A stretch of 64,000 bases of DNA, taken from contig NZ_JACVPO010000002.1 in the NCBI RefSeq assembly GCF_018881835.1, positions 744,001 through 808,000 of the forward strand. The letters run 5' to 3'. Each line of letters begins with the position of its first letter. Position 1 is the stretch's first letter. Of this stretch, positions 22,683 through 31,632 are shown in pieces. The stretch comes from Polynucleobacter hallstattensis (GTDB taxonomy: Bacteria > Pseudomonadota > Gammaproteobacteria > Burkholderiales > Burkholderiaceae). The notes beneath the pieces were generated by a model. It made no database searches. It was not told where the DNA came from and was given only the letters and a program-made list of their open reading frames with translations. Made by a program: the position numbers and the translations under genes.

Positions 22683-22772
22683 AACAACGTCTCCCTCGAT
22701 TAAGACTGCAAGATTACCACCCATCCTCGCCGCTTGTTTGATAATAGATGCCAGAGCAAGATGAGATTACCC

Positions 22773-23540
22773 ATGAAACCAATTTTGAACATAGCTGCTT
22801 ACTTATTTGTCAGTCTAGACAATTTAACTGAGCTACGCACCAAGATCTTGGATGAGTGTAATTCTGGCGAGTTAAAGGGCACCATTCTCTTGACTGGTGA
22901 GGGTATCAATATGTTCTTAGCTGGAAGCGAACCAGCATTGCGTAGCTTTCTAGATTACTTGCGCCAGGATCCGCGTTTTGCACCCCTGCAAACCAAAGAT
23001 AGCTGGTCTGAAACGCAGCCCTTTAAGAAGATGCTGGTCAAAATTAAGAATGAAATTATTCGAATGAATCATCCAGCGATTCGTCCGGAAGAGGGTCGCG
23101 CCAACTTCATCACACCAAAAAAATTACAAGAGTGGCTTGATCGTGGAACAGATGATTTAGGACGCCCGGTCGTCATGGTCGATACACGCAATGCTTTTGA
23201 AGTTGAGTATGGAACTTTTGAAAATGCACTGCATTTCAATATCGAGAAATTTACAGAATTTCCCGAGGCCATCACTGCACATAAAGATGAGCTAGCTGAT
23301 AAAACTTTAGTAAGCTTTTGTACCGGCGGAATTCGTTGTGAAAAATCCGGGCTGTACATGCGCGAAATTGGCATGCAACACAGTTATCAGCTTGAAGGCG
23401 GCATTCTCAAGTACTTTGAAGAAGTAGGCTCCGCACATTACACCGGCAGCTGTTTTGTATTTGATGAGCGGGAAGCGCTAGAACCCAATCTAGACACCAT
23501 CCCACTGGAGCGCTCAATCCGAAAAAAACAAAGCGCGTAA
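22773..23540 (+). CDS. trhO: tRNA uridine 5-hydroxylase TrhO (rhodanese-like)
   Basis: A 255-residue UPF0176/YceA family protein. An N-terminal acylphosphatase-like region (TILLTGEGINMFLAG) precedes a rhodanese domain (about 125-215) with VDTRNAFEVEYGTF and the active-site loop FCTGGIRCEKS holding the catalytic Cys. The start at 22773 (MKPILNIAAYL) fits the family; an upstream ATG at 22761 is possible. The enzyme makes 5-hydroxyuridine at position 34 of a subset of tRNAs, oxygen-dependently. It is monocistronic. Confidence 0.9.
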   Translation: MKPILNIAAYLFVSLDNLTELRTKILDECNSGELKGTILLTGEGINMFLAGSEPALRSFLDYLRQDPRFAPLQTKDSWSETQPFKKMLVKIKNEIIRMNHPAIRPEEGRANFITPKKLQEWLDRGTDDLGRPVVMVDTRNAFEVEYGTFENALHFNIEKFTEFPEAITAHKDELADKTLVSFCTGGIRCEKSGLYMREIGMQHSYQLEGGILKYFEEVGSAHYTGSCFVFDEREALEPNLDTIPLERSIRKKQSA

Positions 23541-23552
23541 TTACTGAAGTTA

Positions 23553-23855
23553 CTAGCTCGATTTACCCACTAAAGTCATATGCTCAACAAAAGGGGGTTT
23601 TACGAAGAATGGCCCGACAATAGCTCGCCAATCAGCAAAAGCATCTGACCCCCTAAAGTCGACTGTATGGTTATCCAGGGTATCCCAGTAAATCAACAAT
23701 AAATAACGGGCAGGACTTTCGATACTGCGATTCACCTTAAAGCCCTGAAAGCCTTTAGCTTTAGCTATCACCGTATTGACGCCACGCACAATAGCCTCTT
23801 CAAATTCAGCACCCTTAGTTGGGTCAATTTCAATATCGCAGTGCTCCAAAATCAT
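23553..23855 (-). CDS. Antibiotic biosynthesis monooxygenase (ABM)-fold protein
   Basis: A 100-residue ferredoxin-like ABM protein. ATG 23855 was chosen since AGGAA lies 6 bases upstream. The pattern ILEHCDIEIDPTKGAEFEEAI, a central GFQGFKVNR, and YLLLIYWDTLDNH fits the family, which includes small haem-degrading or quinol oxygenases and many proteins of unknown substrate. It is convergent with trhO and divergent from the dehydrogenase gene. Confidence 0.75.
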   Translation of the reverse strand: MILEHCDIEIDPTKGAEFEEAIVRGVNTVIAKAKGFQGFKVNRSIESPARYLLLIYWDTLDNHTVDFRGSDAFADWRAIVGPFFVKPPFVEHMTLVGKSS

Positions 23856-23930
23856 GGGGATTTCCTTTGTCAAAATTACTCAGTGATCGATAGTAAACTC
23901 AAGCAGAATAACAAATCAGCAAAGAGAGTC

Positions 23931-24905
23931 ATGGCCAATTTACCCAATATTGTCATCCTAGGAGATTACGAGCGCGCTCTGCGTCGCTTCTCTCAATGGG
24001 ACCGGATAGAGCAAAATTCAAACCTCATCATTCATCATGAGCCTTTAAAGGATGAGGCCTTGTATGAGGCAGTCAAAGACGCTGATGTGATTGCCATCGT
24101 ACGCGACCGATCCCCATTTAACGAAGCTATGATTGCGAGGCTGCCAAAGCTCAAATTATTGATGTTCACAGGCAAGCGGAATGGCACGCTAGATAGCGCC
24201 GCCCTTCTTTCTCGCAACATTCCGATTGCCTGCTCGCCTGGAGGCCCTTCGAAAGAAACTACTGCCGAGTTAACCTGGGCATTAATTTTGGGCGCTTCAA
24301 AACAATTGGTTCGCCAAAATAATCTGGTGAGCTCCGGTGGCTGGCGCGATGAACTCTCCGTTCTACCCATGCTCTCGGGTGAGCGTTTGGGCGTTATTGG
24401 TCTTGGCGCAATCGGCAGCGCTGTTGCTCGCGTTGGCAAGGCATTCGGTATGGAGATTGTCACCTGGAGTCCCAATATGACTCCTGAACGCGCTGCAATT
24501 GAAAATGCAAGCTCCGTCAGTCTCGATGAATTACTACGCACATCAAAAGTAGTTACCTTGCACTTAGTAGCAGGCCCTGGAACTAAAGGCCTCATCAGCG
24601 CCGATCAACTCGCCTTAATGCGTCCAGACTCCCTCCTGGTTAATACCTCGCGCTCTGCATTGATTAATATGTCCGACTTATGCGCCGCCCTCAAAAAAGG
24701 TTGCCCCGGCCAAGCTGCTGTTGACGTATTTGATATTGAACCATTACCGTCCAATGATCCCTTACGCAATACCCCAAATCTATTGGTAACTCCCCACTTA
24801 GGCTTTATCGCTGAACCTGTATTCAAAATGTTCTCTCAAGGGATTACTGAAACTCTGGAGGCATGGTTGGATCAAAAGCCAGCACCTTATCCATACCAGC
24901 CTTAA
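23931..24905 (+). CDS. D-2-hydroxyacid dehydrogenase (SerA/GyaR family)
   Basis: A 324-residue NAD(P)-dependent dehydrogenase. The start at 23931 (GAGAG upstream) matches family length. It has the dinucleotide site LGVIGLGAIGSAVA, the catalytic Arg region NTSRSALI, the Glu in DVFDIEPLPSNDP and the His in VTPHLGF. It reduces or oxidises a 2-keto/2-hydroxy acid; the substrate is not readable. It overlaps the first chromate-transporter gene by 43 bases and probably shares an operon with both transporter halves and a Bug protein. Confidence 0.85.
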   Translation: MANLPNIVILGDYERALRRFSQWDRIEQNSNLIIHHEPLKDEALYEAVKDADVIAIVRDRSPFNEAMIARLPKLKLLMFTGKRNGTLDSAALLSRNIPIACSPGGPSKETTAELTWALILGASKQLVRQNNLVSSGGWRDELSVLPMLSGERLGVIGLGAIGSAVARVGKAFGMEIVTWSPNMTPERAAIENASSVSLDELLRTSKVVTLHLVAGPGTKGLISADQLALMRPDSLLVNTSRSALINMSDLCAALKKGCPGQAAVDVFDIEPLPSNDPLRNTPNLLVTPHLGFIAEPVFKMFSQGITETLEAWLDQKPAPYPYQP

Positions 24906-25447
24906 CGCTTTTGAAAACGCTGACTCCAACAGAATTATTTATTACTTTTAGCAAAATCGGTATGTCTGGTTTTGGTGGGGTGTTGCCTTGGGCTCGCCGT
25001 ACTTTGGTAGAGCGAGATAAGGTGCTGAGTTCAGAAGAGTTCAGCGCCATTCTTGGAATATGTCAAATTGTTCCAGGGCCCAATATTCTCAATCTTGCCG
25101 TCTGCATTGGCTCTCGTCTTTGTGGAGCTAAGGGTGCCTTTGCCGCAGCGCTTGGTCTGACTCTTGGGCCAATCTGCATTGTGATGTTGCTAGCAGTCTT
25201 GTATCAGCATTACAGCAATTTAGAAAATATTCAAGGACTACTCAGAGGTATCTCTGCAGTGGGCGTAGGATTAATTGCCTCTACCGGCATCAAAATGTTG
25301 CGTGATGAGTTTAAATATCCCGCAATGCTATTGGTCGTAGCCCTGACAGTGGTAGCCGCAAGCTATTTCCATTTAGGCCTTGGCTGGGTTGTTCTCCTGG
25401 TATCACCGCTTGCTTTGCTTTTAGCATTTAAGAAGGCGCGTAAGTGA
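24863..25447 (+). CDS. Chromate transporter family protein, first half (CHR)
   Basis: A 194-residue single-CHR-domain membrane protein with about six helices. The signature KIGMSGFGGVLPWARR and QIVPGPNILNLAV are present. It is paired with the next gene, which carries the second CHR domain. Short-chain CHR pairs act as heterodimers to export chromate or transport related anions. It overlaps the 3' end of the dehydrogenase gene. Confidence 0.85.
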   Translation: MVGSKASTLSIPALTLLKTLTPTELFITFSKIGMSGFGGVLPWARRTLVERDKVLSSEEFSAILGICQIVPGPNILNLAVCIGSRLCGAKGAFAAALGLTLGPICIVMLLAVLYQHYSNLENIQGLLRGISAVGVGLIASTGIKMLRDEFKYPAMLLVVALTVVAASYFHLGLGWVVLLVSPLALLLAFKKARK

Positions 25448-25968
25448 TGGGCATACTTCTCAGTCTATTCTTAAAGCTTTCTGCTTTTTCTCTCATTGCC
25501 TTCGGCGGGATTAATGCATTACTTCCCAGTCTCTTGGAGCTATCAGTTAATCAAGAGCAGTGGATCGACCTACAAACTTTTGCTGATTACTTTGCAATTG
25601 CGCAAGCTGCTCCCGGCCCGAATTTCATGACGGTTACCCTAATCGGCTGGCATGTTGGAGGGGTCCTAGGGGCGCTACTAGCTACTTTTGCTATTGCCTG
25701 GCCATCATCTATTTTGGTGTACTTTGTACAACGGCTGATCCTGAGTATGAATGATGAACAAAAAAAGAAGGCGATTCAGTATGCTGCTGCAGCACTAGCA
25801 ATTGGCTTAGTGCTTTCCTCTGCATGGCAGATTGCGCTGCAAATCAATCATAGCTATGCTGCATATGGATTGACTCTACTCACTATTGGATTGACGGTAT
25901 TTACCCGCTGGCACCCTTTATATTTGATTGCACTGGGCGCAGCCCTTGGACTAATGGGATTGATATGA
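25444..25968 (+). CDS. Chromate transporter family protein, second half (CHR)
   Basis: A 174-residue CHR protein with AFGGINALLPSLLEL and QAAPGPNFMTVTL, the same two motifs as its neighbour. The 4-base overlap with the first half and matching domain order indicate translational coupling of a heterodimeric transporter. The true substrate is not shown by sequence; chromate may be incidental. Confidence 0.85.
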   Translation: MMGILLSLFLKLSAFSLIAFGGINALLPSLLELSVNQEQWIDLQTFADYFAIAQAAPGPNFMTVTLIGWHVGGVLGALLATFAIAWPSSILVYFVQRLILSMNDEQKKKAIQYAAAALAIGLVLSSAWQIALQINHSYAAYGLTLLTIGLTVFTRWHPLYLIALGAALGLMGLI

Positions 25969-26939
25969 AACTTACCTTACTTCGCACTTTAATTCCTGGC
26001 TTGGCGCTCTCGTTAGCGCTGACTGCGCAGGCTCAAAATACGTACCCTAACAAATCAATTAATTTAATAGTGCCTTATGGTGCAGGTGGCAGTGCAGATT
26101 CTCGGAGCAGACAACTGGCTCAGAAAATGAGCATCATTCTGAAGCAAGCTATTGTGATTGATAACAAACCAGGTGCCGGTGGAAATATCGGCACTGAGTT
26201 TATTGCAAAAGCTGCGCCAGATGGCTACACCATTGGGATGGGAAACTTTGCACCAATGGCGGTAAACAAAACGCTTTTTGGCAATTTACGGTATGACCCA
26301 GAGACGGATCTGACCCCCATCATCCTAATAGAAAAGGGTCCACTAATTCTGGTGGTGAACCCAAATTCCCCGTACAAAACTATTCAAGATATTGTTGCAG
26401 CAGCTAAGGCAAAACCAGGGACTCTGACATTCTCCTCAGGAGGAATCGGTGGCAGTCATCAACTCTCAGCTGAGCTGTTTATGCAAAATGCCGGCATTCA
26501 AATGATTCATGTGCCCTATAAGAGTGGTTCTGCTGCTTTAACGGATTTGATGGCAGGTAACGTCGATATGATGTTTGATCAGATGTACTCTGCAGTTCCC
26601 AATATCAAAGCAGATAAACTGCGTCCTATTGCCATCACGAGTAAAAAGAGATCTCCACTATTTCCAAATGTACCCAGCTTTGCAGAGCTGAGCTACCCTA
26701 AGGTGGAAGTACTCAATTGGCAAGGATTTATTGCGCCTGCTGGCACACCTAAGCGCATTATCGACACATTAAATAAGGCCGCTAATGAGGCGCTGAAAGA
26801 TCCACAGCTAAGAGAGTTAATGCTCTCCCAAGGAAATGAAATTGGCGGTGGTAGTCCCGCCGATTTTGCAGCCCTGATCAAATCAGAGGCTGCAAAATGG
26901 AGTGCTGTGGTTAGGGCCGGAAACATCAAGCCCGAGTAA
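25965..26939 (+). CDS. Bug-family solute-binding protein
   Basis: A 324-residue Bug/TctC protein with signal peptide (1-23, AQA). Family segments: KSINLIVPYGAGGSADSRSR, DNKPGAGGNIGTEFIAKA and FSSGGIGGSHQLSAELFM. The start overlaps the stop of the second CHR gene (ATGA). Sitting directly after the transporter pair and dehydrogenase, it may deliver the ligand of that operon. Confidence 0.9.
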   Translation: MKLTLLRTLIPGLALSLALTAQAQNTYPNKSINLIVPYGAGGSADSRSRQLAQKMSIILKQAIVIDNKPGAGGNIGTEFIAKAAPDGYTIGMGNFAPMAVNKTLFGNLRYDPETDLTPIILIEKGPLILVVNPNSPYKTIQDIVAAAKAKPGTLTFSSGGIGGSHQLSAELFMQNAGIQMIHVPYKSGSAALTDLMAGNVDMMFDQMYSAVPNIKADKLRPIAITSKKRSPLFPNVPSFAELSYPKVEVLNWQGFIAPAGTPKRIIDTLNKAANEALKDPQLRELMLSQGNEIGGGSPADFAALIKSEAAKWSAVVRAGNIKPE

Positions 26940-26954
26940 GCTAGATACGCAAAC

Positions 26955-27332
26955 TTACTTCAGTGCCTGGTAAGTCAGAATACCTAAAAAAGTTAAGCAG
27001 AGTGAGCCAGCTAAATGTAGGAGCGCAGTACCCAGTGCCCAGCTCACTTCGCCACGCTGCATAAAACCGACCACTTCAGCAGAAAAGCTAGAGAAGGTAG
27101 TAAGGCCACCTAAAAAACCGGTAATCACAAATAACTTCCACTCGGGGGAGAGACTTTGGTTGTTACCAAAAAAGGCCACGGCAATTCCGACGAAATACCC
27201 GCCAACCATATTGGAAATAAAAGTTCCTAATGGCAGGGTTGAGGCAAGGCTGACTGTTGCGAGATTAAAGCCCGCCCTTAGCAAGGCTCCAAGACCAGCA
27301 CCACAAAAAATTGCAAAAATAGATGGCCACAT
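26955..27332 (-). CDS. crcB: Fluoride ion channel CrcB/Fluc
   Basis: A 125-residue, four-helix membrane protein with GAGLGALLRAGFN, the LPLGTFISNMVGGYFVGI segment (conserved Asn) and GFLGGLTTFSSFSAEV, the polar track motif. These are diagnostic of the fluoride channel, which forms a dual-topology dimer in the inner membrane. It is the only crcB gene here. No fluoride riboswitch is visible upstream, as the dioxygenase gene starts its 3' end 9 bases away. Confidence 0.95.
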   Translation of the reverse strand: MWPSIFAIFCGAGLGALLRAGFNLATVSLASTLPLGTFISNMVGGYFVGIAVAFFGNNQSLSPEWKLFVITGFLGGLTTFSSFSAEVVGFMQRGEVSWALGTALLHLAGSLCLTFLGILTYQALK

Positions 27333-27341
27333 ATTAGATAT

Positions 27342-28121
27342 TTATTGGATTGAGAAAGTCAGCATGCTAATGGATCCCATTTCCACTCCATTGATCAATA
27401 CCTTAGGAGCCTCACCTTGCTCTTGTAGGGCAAGCACATACAAAGCTGGCCAATAATGCTCAGGGGTCGGAATAGATAAATGCGCGGCATCACCACACTG
27501 CTCCCAATGAATTAAATTGTCGTGATGATTTGCATGCATCTCAGAAACAAAAAAATCATTGAACTCTCTAGCCCATGGATAAGGTGTTGCACCCTCCTCC
27601 CAATGAATGGTGCGCAAGTTATGCACAACATTACCGCTAGCCAAGATCAAGATATTCTCGTCACGCAAAGGACGCAATTTTTTAGCAAGCTCGTAATGCT
27701 CACTCGCAGATATGGAGCCATCTAGACTTAGTTGTACTACCGGTACATCTGCATTTGGATAGAGGTATGTCAGAACAGACCATGCGCCATGATCAACACC
27801 CCACTCGTTCTCCTCAAGCACCACGGGAACATCCAATAATTCTTTTACGCGATCTGCCAGCGCAGGACTACCTAGTGCTGGATATTGAATATCAAACAAG
27901 GCTTGAGGAAATCCACCAAAGTCATGAATAGTTTTGGGTTTAGCCATTGCTGTAACCCAAACTCCACGGGTTACCCAATGGGCCGAGATGACCAAGATGG
28001 CATCTGGGCGTTTGAGTGATTTACCAAGATTGGCCCAAGCAGCCGTATAGCGATTGGGCTCAATGGCGTACATCGGACTGCCATGGCCAGCAAATACTGC
28101 AGGTTGGCGATGGCTAGTCAT
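27342..28121 (-). CDS. DODA-type extradiol aromatic ring-opening dioxygenase
   Basis: A 259-residue LigB/YgiD-type protein. Zinc or iron ligands are visible: His in FAGHGSPM, His in ISAHWV, and His in GVDHGAW with a later ASGNVVHNLR. These enzymes open catechols, such as DOPA, by 4,5-cleavage; some act as quercetinase-like proteins. The substrate is not known here. It follows a 45-residue membrane protein in the same strand direction. Confidence 0.9.
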   Translation of the reverse strand: MTSHRQPAVFAGHGSPMYAIEPNRYTAAWANLGKSLKRPDAILVISAHWVTRGVWVTAMAKPKTIHDFGGFPQALFDIQYPALGSPALADRVKELLDVPVVLEENEWGVDHGAWSVLTYLYPNADVPVVQLSLDGSISASEHYELAKKLRPLRDENILILASGNVVHNLRTIHWEEGATPYPWAREFNDFFVSEMHANHHDNLIHWEQCGDAAHLSIPTPEHYWPALYVLALQEQGEAPKVLINGVEMGSISMLTFSIQ

Positions 28122-28130
28122 TAATGCAGA

Positions 28131-28268
28131 TTAGCCAAATACGTAGCCAGTGTGAGCTGCAACCAATGCAAACAAAATAGCCAAACTAGTAGCGGCTGCC
28201 AACATCACGATCAAGGTGATGATTTTCTTATTAACTTCTTCTTTTGACTCTTTATGCCATTCGTTCAT
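28131..28268 (-). CDS. Small single-span membrane protein, 45 aa
   Basis: ATG 28268 to TAA 28131. AGGGA lies 7 bases upstream. A charged N-terminus (MNEWHKESKEEVNKK) leads a single hydrophobic helix (residues 16-40). It is probably co-transcribed with the DODA gene, 9 bases downstream. No family recognised. Confidence 0.6.
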   Translation of the reverse strand: MNEWHKESKEEVNKKIITLIVMLAAATSLAILFALVAAHTGYVFG

Positions 28269-28312
28269 GCTAATTCCCTATTAAACACATTATTTGATAG
28301 CTTAATTATCCA

Positions 28313-28480
28313 CTATCGGCCGCGACCAGCCTTGCGCATCATGGCTTTTCCACCCCCAAAGCCTGCCTGAGGCCTACCGCCTGGGCCGGATGGGCCTTTG
28401 GGGGCTGGTGGACGGGCTACGGGCTTAGCTACTACAGGCTTAGCGGGGGTTTTTGATTCAGGTTTTTTATCGTCAGTCAC
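28313..28480 (-). CDS. Small Pro/Gly/Lys-rich basic protein, 55 aa
   Basis: GTG 28480 to TAG 28313. GGAGC lies 5 bases before the GTG. The product is low-complexity: Ala/Pro/Lys repeats (PAKPVVAKPVARPPA) then a Gly/Arg-rich end (GGGKAMMRKAGRGR). It is strongly basic, suggesting nucleic-acid or ribosome binding. It is divergent from the site-2 protease gene with 28 bases between starts. Confidence 0.55.
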   Translation of the reverse strand: MTDDKKPESKTPAKPVVAKPVARPPAPKGPSGPGGRPQAGFGGGKAMMRKAGRGR

Positions 28481-28508
28481 TTTTTGCTCCTATGGATATC
28501 ATATTGCC

Positions 28509-29171
28509 ATGTTTACTGACTATTCTATCCAAGCTGTAGCCATTAATGCGATTCCTTTGATTTTCGCCATTACGATTCATGAGGCTGCCCATGGGTATGC
28601 AGCCCGTCAATTTGGCGACAATACCGCTTATATGCTCGGGAGAGTCAGCCTCAACCCCATTAAACATATAGATCCGGTGGGAACTATTCTTATTCCCCTA
28701 CTGTTGATTCTGAGTGGTTCCCCCTTTTTAGTGGGTTATGCCAAGCCGGTACCAGTCAATTTTGGGCGACTACGCAACCCTCGAATTGACTCCATCTGGG
28801 TGGCCTTAGCTGGGCCTGGATCCAATTTCATCCAAGCCCTCATTTGGGCCATCTACTTAATTACCCTCTTTGGTTTTGACGTCAATGAGCGATTTCTCTT
28901 GGCTGTGGCTCAAGCGGGAATCACCTGGAACTTAGTCTTACTCGTGTTTAACCTATTTCCGCTACCCCCACTAGATGGAGGTCGCATTCTGGCCAGCTTA
29001 CTGCCAGCACGACAATCCATCGCCTTCGGAAAACTAGAGCCTTACGGATTCTTTATCGTTCTAGCCCTCGTCTTTACAGGCATCATTGGCAGCTTTTGGA
29101 TGGAGCCCTTGACGGCCTTTTTTAAGAGTGTTGTTTACTTTGTCACACTTCCCCTGCAAATGCTTTTCTGA
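28509..29171 (+). CDS. Site-2 protease family zinc metalloprotease (M50)
   Basis: A 220-residue integral membrane protease. ATG 28509 is taken as start, as MFTDYSIQAV leads directly to the zinc site HEAAH and ARQFGD. The third ligand lies in NLFPLPPLDGGRIL, the NPDG-like motif typical of the family. A PDZ domain is absent, so this belongs to the short SpoIVFB-like or Rip-like group. It cleaves transmembrane segments of regulators; the substrate is unknown. Confidence 0.9.
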   Translation: MFTDYSIQAVAINAIPLIFAITIHEAAHGYAARQFGDNTAYMLGRVSLNPIKHIDPVGTILIPLLLILSGSPFLVGYAKPVPVNFGRLRNPRIDSIWVALAGPGSNFIQALIWAIYLITLFGFDVNERFLLAVAQAGITWNLVLLVFNLFPLPPLDGGRILASLLPARQSIAFGKLEPYGFFIVLALVFTGIIGSFWMEPLTAFFKSVVYFVTLPLQMLF

Positions 29172-29232
29172 AGTATTCTAAAAAAATTCGAACTCATCAA
29201 CAGTAACCCACTGACCTCACTGGAGCTTAACT

Positions 29233-29685
29233 ATGAAACTAAAACATGTAATTTTGGCCGCCATCATGCCCGCACTAGTCTCAGGAACAGGCCTTGCTTA
29301 TGCACAATTTAAAAAACCAGAAGACGCTATTAAATATCGTCAAAGTGCTTTTACTGTGATGGCCAATTCCTTTGGAAAAATTGCTGCGGTTGTTAAAGGC
29401 GAGGTGCCATTTAATAAAGATGAAGTAGCGAAAAACGCGGCAGTTGTTGCCATGATCTCGACTTTGCCATGGCAAGCATTTAGCCCAGGTACAGAGGGTG
29501 GTAATGCACTTCCAGGCGTATGGTCAGATAACGCTAAATTTAAAGCAGCTGGTGAAAAAATGCAGTTGGCTGTTGCCAATCTGAATACCGCTGCGCAGTC
29601 AGGTGATCAAGAAGCAATTAAAAAGGCTTTTGGTGCAGCAGGCGCTACCTGCAAAGGTTGTCATGATGACTTTAAGAAAAAGTAA
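29233..29685 (+). CDS. Cytochrome c' (c556-like) haem protein
   Basis: A 150-residue protein with signal peptide (1-24), a four-helix bundle and a single haem-binding CKGCH near the C-terminus (CKGCHDDFKKK), the position typical of class II cytochromes c. It is matured in the periplasm by the ccm operon at 56.7-63.6 kb. It has roles in NO binding or electron transfer. The next gene on the opposite strand encodes a cytochrome b561, suggesting a shared redox theme. Confidence 0.9.
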   Translation: MKLKHVILAAIMPALVSGTGLAYAQFKKPEDAIKYRQSAFTVMANSFGKIAAVVKGEVPFNKDEVAKNAAVVAMISTLPWQAFSPGTEGGNALPGVWSDNAKFKAAGEKMQLAVANLNTAAQSGDQEAIKKAFGAAGATCKGCHDDFKKK

Positions 29686-30366
29686 TCACCTAGAAATGAA
29701 GTAACCCAGAGTTATCGCAATGAGGCTGAGTAGTAATAGCGCAAAGCCTCTTTGCAAACTTCCATCCTTGGAAGCCTGACCCAAGTCTGCAGAGGGATTG
29801 ATTTCTGTTTCGCTTGGGTCAATTTCTTTATCACCCACTAACATGGGTTTGATTAAATTCTCACCTTTGAATTTTTGGTAATACAAGATCGCGCACAGAT
29901 GAAGTGCAATCAAAATAATGAGAATGTTCTCGTTAAAATAATGAATTGACGTAAACAGCTGTACTGCATCATTAGAAACATATTTTGCAAAAGGCCCCTC
30001 AAAGGAAATGTCATCATTTGCAAAAAGACCGGTTACCGCTTGAAGTCCAACTGAAAAAAGTAAAGCCAGAACAGACAATGCGCCCAAGGGATTGTGGCCA
30101 AGCCCCACCTTAGTTTTACCGCTCAGAAAACGTATTAAGTCCTTTGGACTTGCTACAAAATGAATAAAGCGCGCATGGTAAGAGCCAACAAAGCCCCATA
30201 TGATTCTGAAGACAATCAAGCTGAATACGCAGTATCCAGAAAACGCATGCCAACTCATCGCATTTCCGCCGATCTTGACAGTAACAAAACTCAGAATAAT
30301 GCCGGCAACCAAGAGCCAGTGAAACAAGCGAATCGGCAAATCCCAAACGCGGATGATTTTTTTCAT
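29686..30366 (-). CDS. Cytochrome b561-family di-haem membrane protein
   Basis: About 226 residues with four membrane helices and the paired haem ligands of the bacterial b561 group: IRLFHWLLVAG in helix 1, SWHAFSGYCVF, and two later His in IHYFNENILIILIALHLCAIL. The start is uncertain: ATG 30366 or a GTG 18 bases upstream. It probably moves electrons from quinol to a periplasmic haem protein such as the neighbouring cytochrome c'. Confidence 0.85.
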   Translation of the reverse strand: MKKIIRVWDLPIRLFHWLLVAGIILSFVTVKIGGNAMSWHAFSGYCVFSLIVFRIIWGFVGSYHARFIHFVASPKDLIRFLSGKTKVGLGHNPLGALSVLALLFSVGLQAVTGLFANDDISFEGPFAKYVSNDAVQLFTSIHYFNENILIILIALHLCAILYYQKFKGENLIKPMLVGDKEIDPSETEINPSADLGQASKDGSLQRGFALLLLSLIAITLGYFISR

Positions 30367-30410
30367 ATCTAAAGAATAAATCACTACCCCCTTTAGAATA
30401 AGAAAAATTC

Positions 30411-31616
30411 ATGAAAACTAGCCAAGCCTTTAAAACTCTGCTGCTCTACCGTATAGGCGCAACCTTGAGCTATCAAATCATGATGGTTGCAGTGGGGTGG
30501 CATATCTATGAGATTACCAATAGCGTTATTTCTCTTGGCCTAATTGGTCTTGCGGAGCTGATTCCCTACTTTGCGTTAGCACTCTATGCTGGCCATGCAG
30601 TAGATCGCCATTCTCGGAAATGGATCGCTGCGATTGCTTGCACTTTCCATATTGCCGTTGCCTTATTTCTAGTTGCAATAGCACTTGACTGGTTAGCGCC
30701 GCCCGTTCTCTTGATTTATTCAGCGGTAGCTTTTTTAGGTTTAGCTCGCGCACTATTGCGTCCTTCTTATCAGGCCATCTTTGGACAAATTATTCCCCGA
30801 GATCAAATGCCGCGCTATACCGCATATGCATCCTCTGCATTTCAGATTTGCGTAGTAGCTGGACCAGGTCTGGGCGGGCTCATGATTGGATTTGCTGGGT
30901 TGGAGTGGACCTATGCGCTGGCTGCATTGAGTGGAGCTGTCGGCCTATATGGAGTGAGCTTTATTCGCATCAAACATGAAAAGTCAGAGGGTATGAGTAA
31001 TGATTTCCTCAAAAGCTTTTTGGAAGGCTTCAATTACGTACGAAAACACGAACTGATTGTCAGCATCATGCTGCTCGACATGTTTGCCGTGCTATTTGGT
31101 GGCGCAGTATCTATACTCCCCGCTTTTGTTAAGGAGGTTCTTAATGCTGGTCCAGAAACCTTGGGAATTCTGAGGGCGGCACCAGCAGCTGGAGCCGTTA
31201 TTACAGGTCTTTATTTAGCGCGTCGACCACTGCTGGAAGATTCTGGAAGGCATTTATTGCTATCGGTTGGAGGCTTCGGGATTTCCATTATTGCCTTCGG
31301 ACTTTCAAACAATCTTTGGCTTTGTGCACTCTTCTTATTCATTTCCGGCTGCTTTGACTCTATCTCGGTAGTCATCCGTGGCAGCATTATGCAATTGACT
31401 ACCCCAGATCAGATGCGGGGCAGGATCAGTGCAATCAATGGGATATTTATTGGCTCCTCCAATGAATTGGGGGCACTTGAATCTGGCATTGCAGCGAGTC
31501 TTATGGGGCTTATTCCGTCAATCGTATTTGGTGGAGGTGCGACCTTGCTAGTTGTCTTGCTGACCTACAAGCTTGCACCCCAACTCAGAAAACTCAATCT
31601 CAAAGATCTTACCTAA
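30411..31616 (+). CDS. MFS transporter, EntS-like (DHA3)
   Basis: A 401-residue, 12-helix major-facilitator protein. DRHSRKW after helix 2 is the MFS loop motif, and the C-terminal half holds DQMRGRISAINGIFIG, typical of EntS-type exporters (siderophore or drug efflux). No siderophore biosynthesis genes are nearby. It starts about 26 bases from the divergent b561 gene. Confidence 0.85.
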   Translation: MKTSQAFKTLLLYRIGATLSYQIMMVAVGWHIYEITNSVISLGLIGLAELIPYFALALYAGHAVDRHSRKWIAAIACTFHIAVALFLVAIALDWLAPPVLLIYSAVAFLGLARALLRPSYQAIFGQIIPRDQMPRYTAYASSAFQICVVAGPGLGGLMIGFAGLEWTYALAALSGAVGLYGVSFIRIKHEKSEGMSNDFLKSFLEGFNYVRKHELIVSIMLLDMFAVLFGGAVSILPAFVKEVLNAGPETLGILRAAPAAGAVITGLYLARRPLLEDSGRHLLLSVGGFGISIIAFGLSNNLWLCALFLFISGCFDSISVVIRGSIMQLTTPDQMRGRISAINGIFIGSSNELGALESGIAASLMGLIPSIVFGGGATLLVVLLTYKLAPQLRKLNLKDLT

Positions 31617-31632
31617 ATCGACTTAGTTAGTC

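Noticed and set aside
24863-25968. A frameshifted single chromate transporter gene
   Set aside because: Each half has its own start, its own GFGG-type and PGPN motifs and a 4-base overlap, as in known two-gene CHR transporters.
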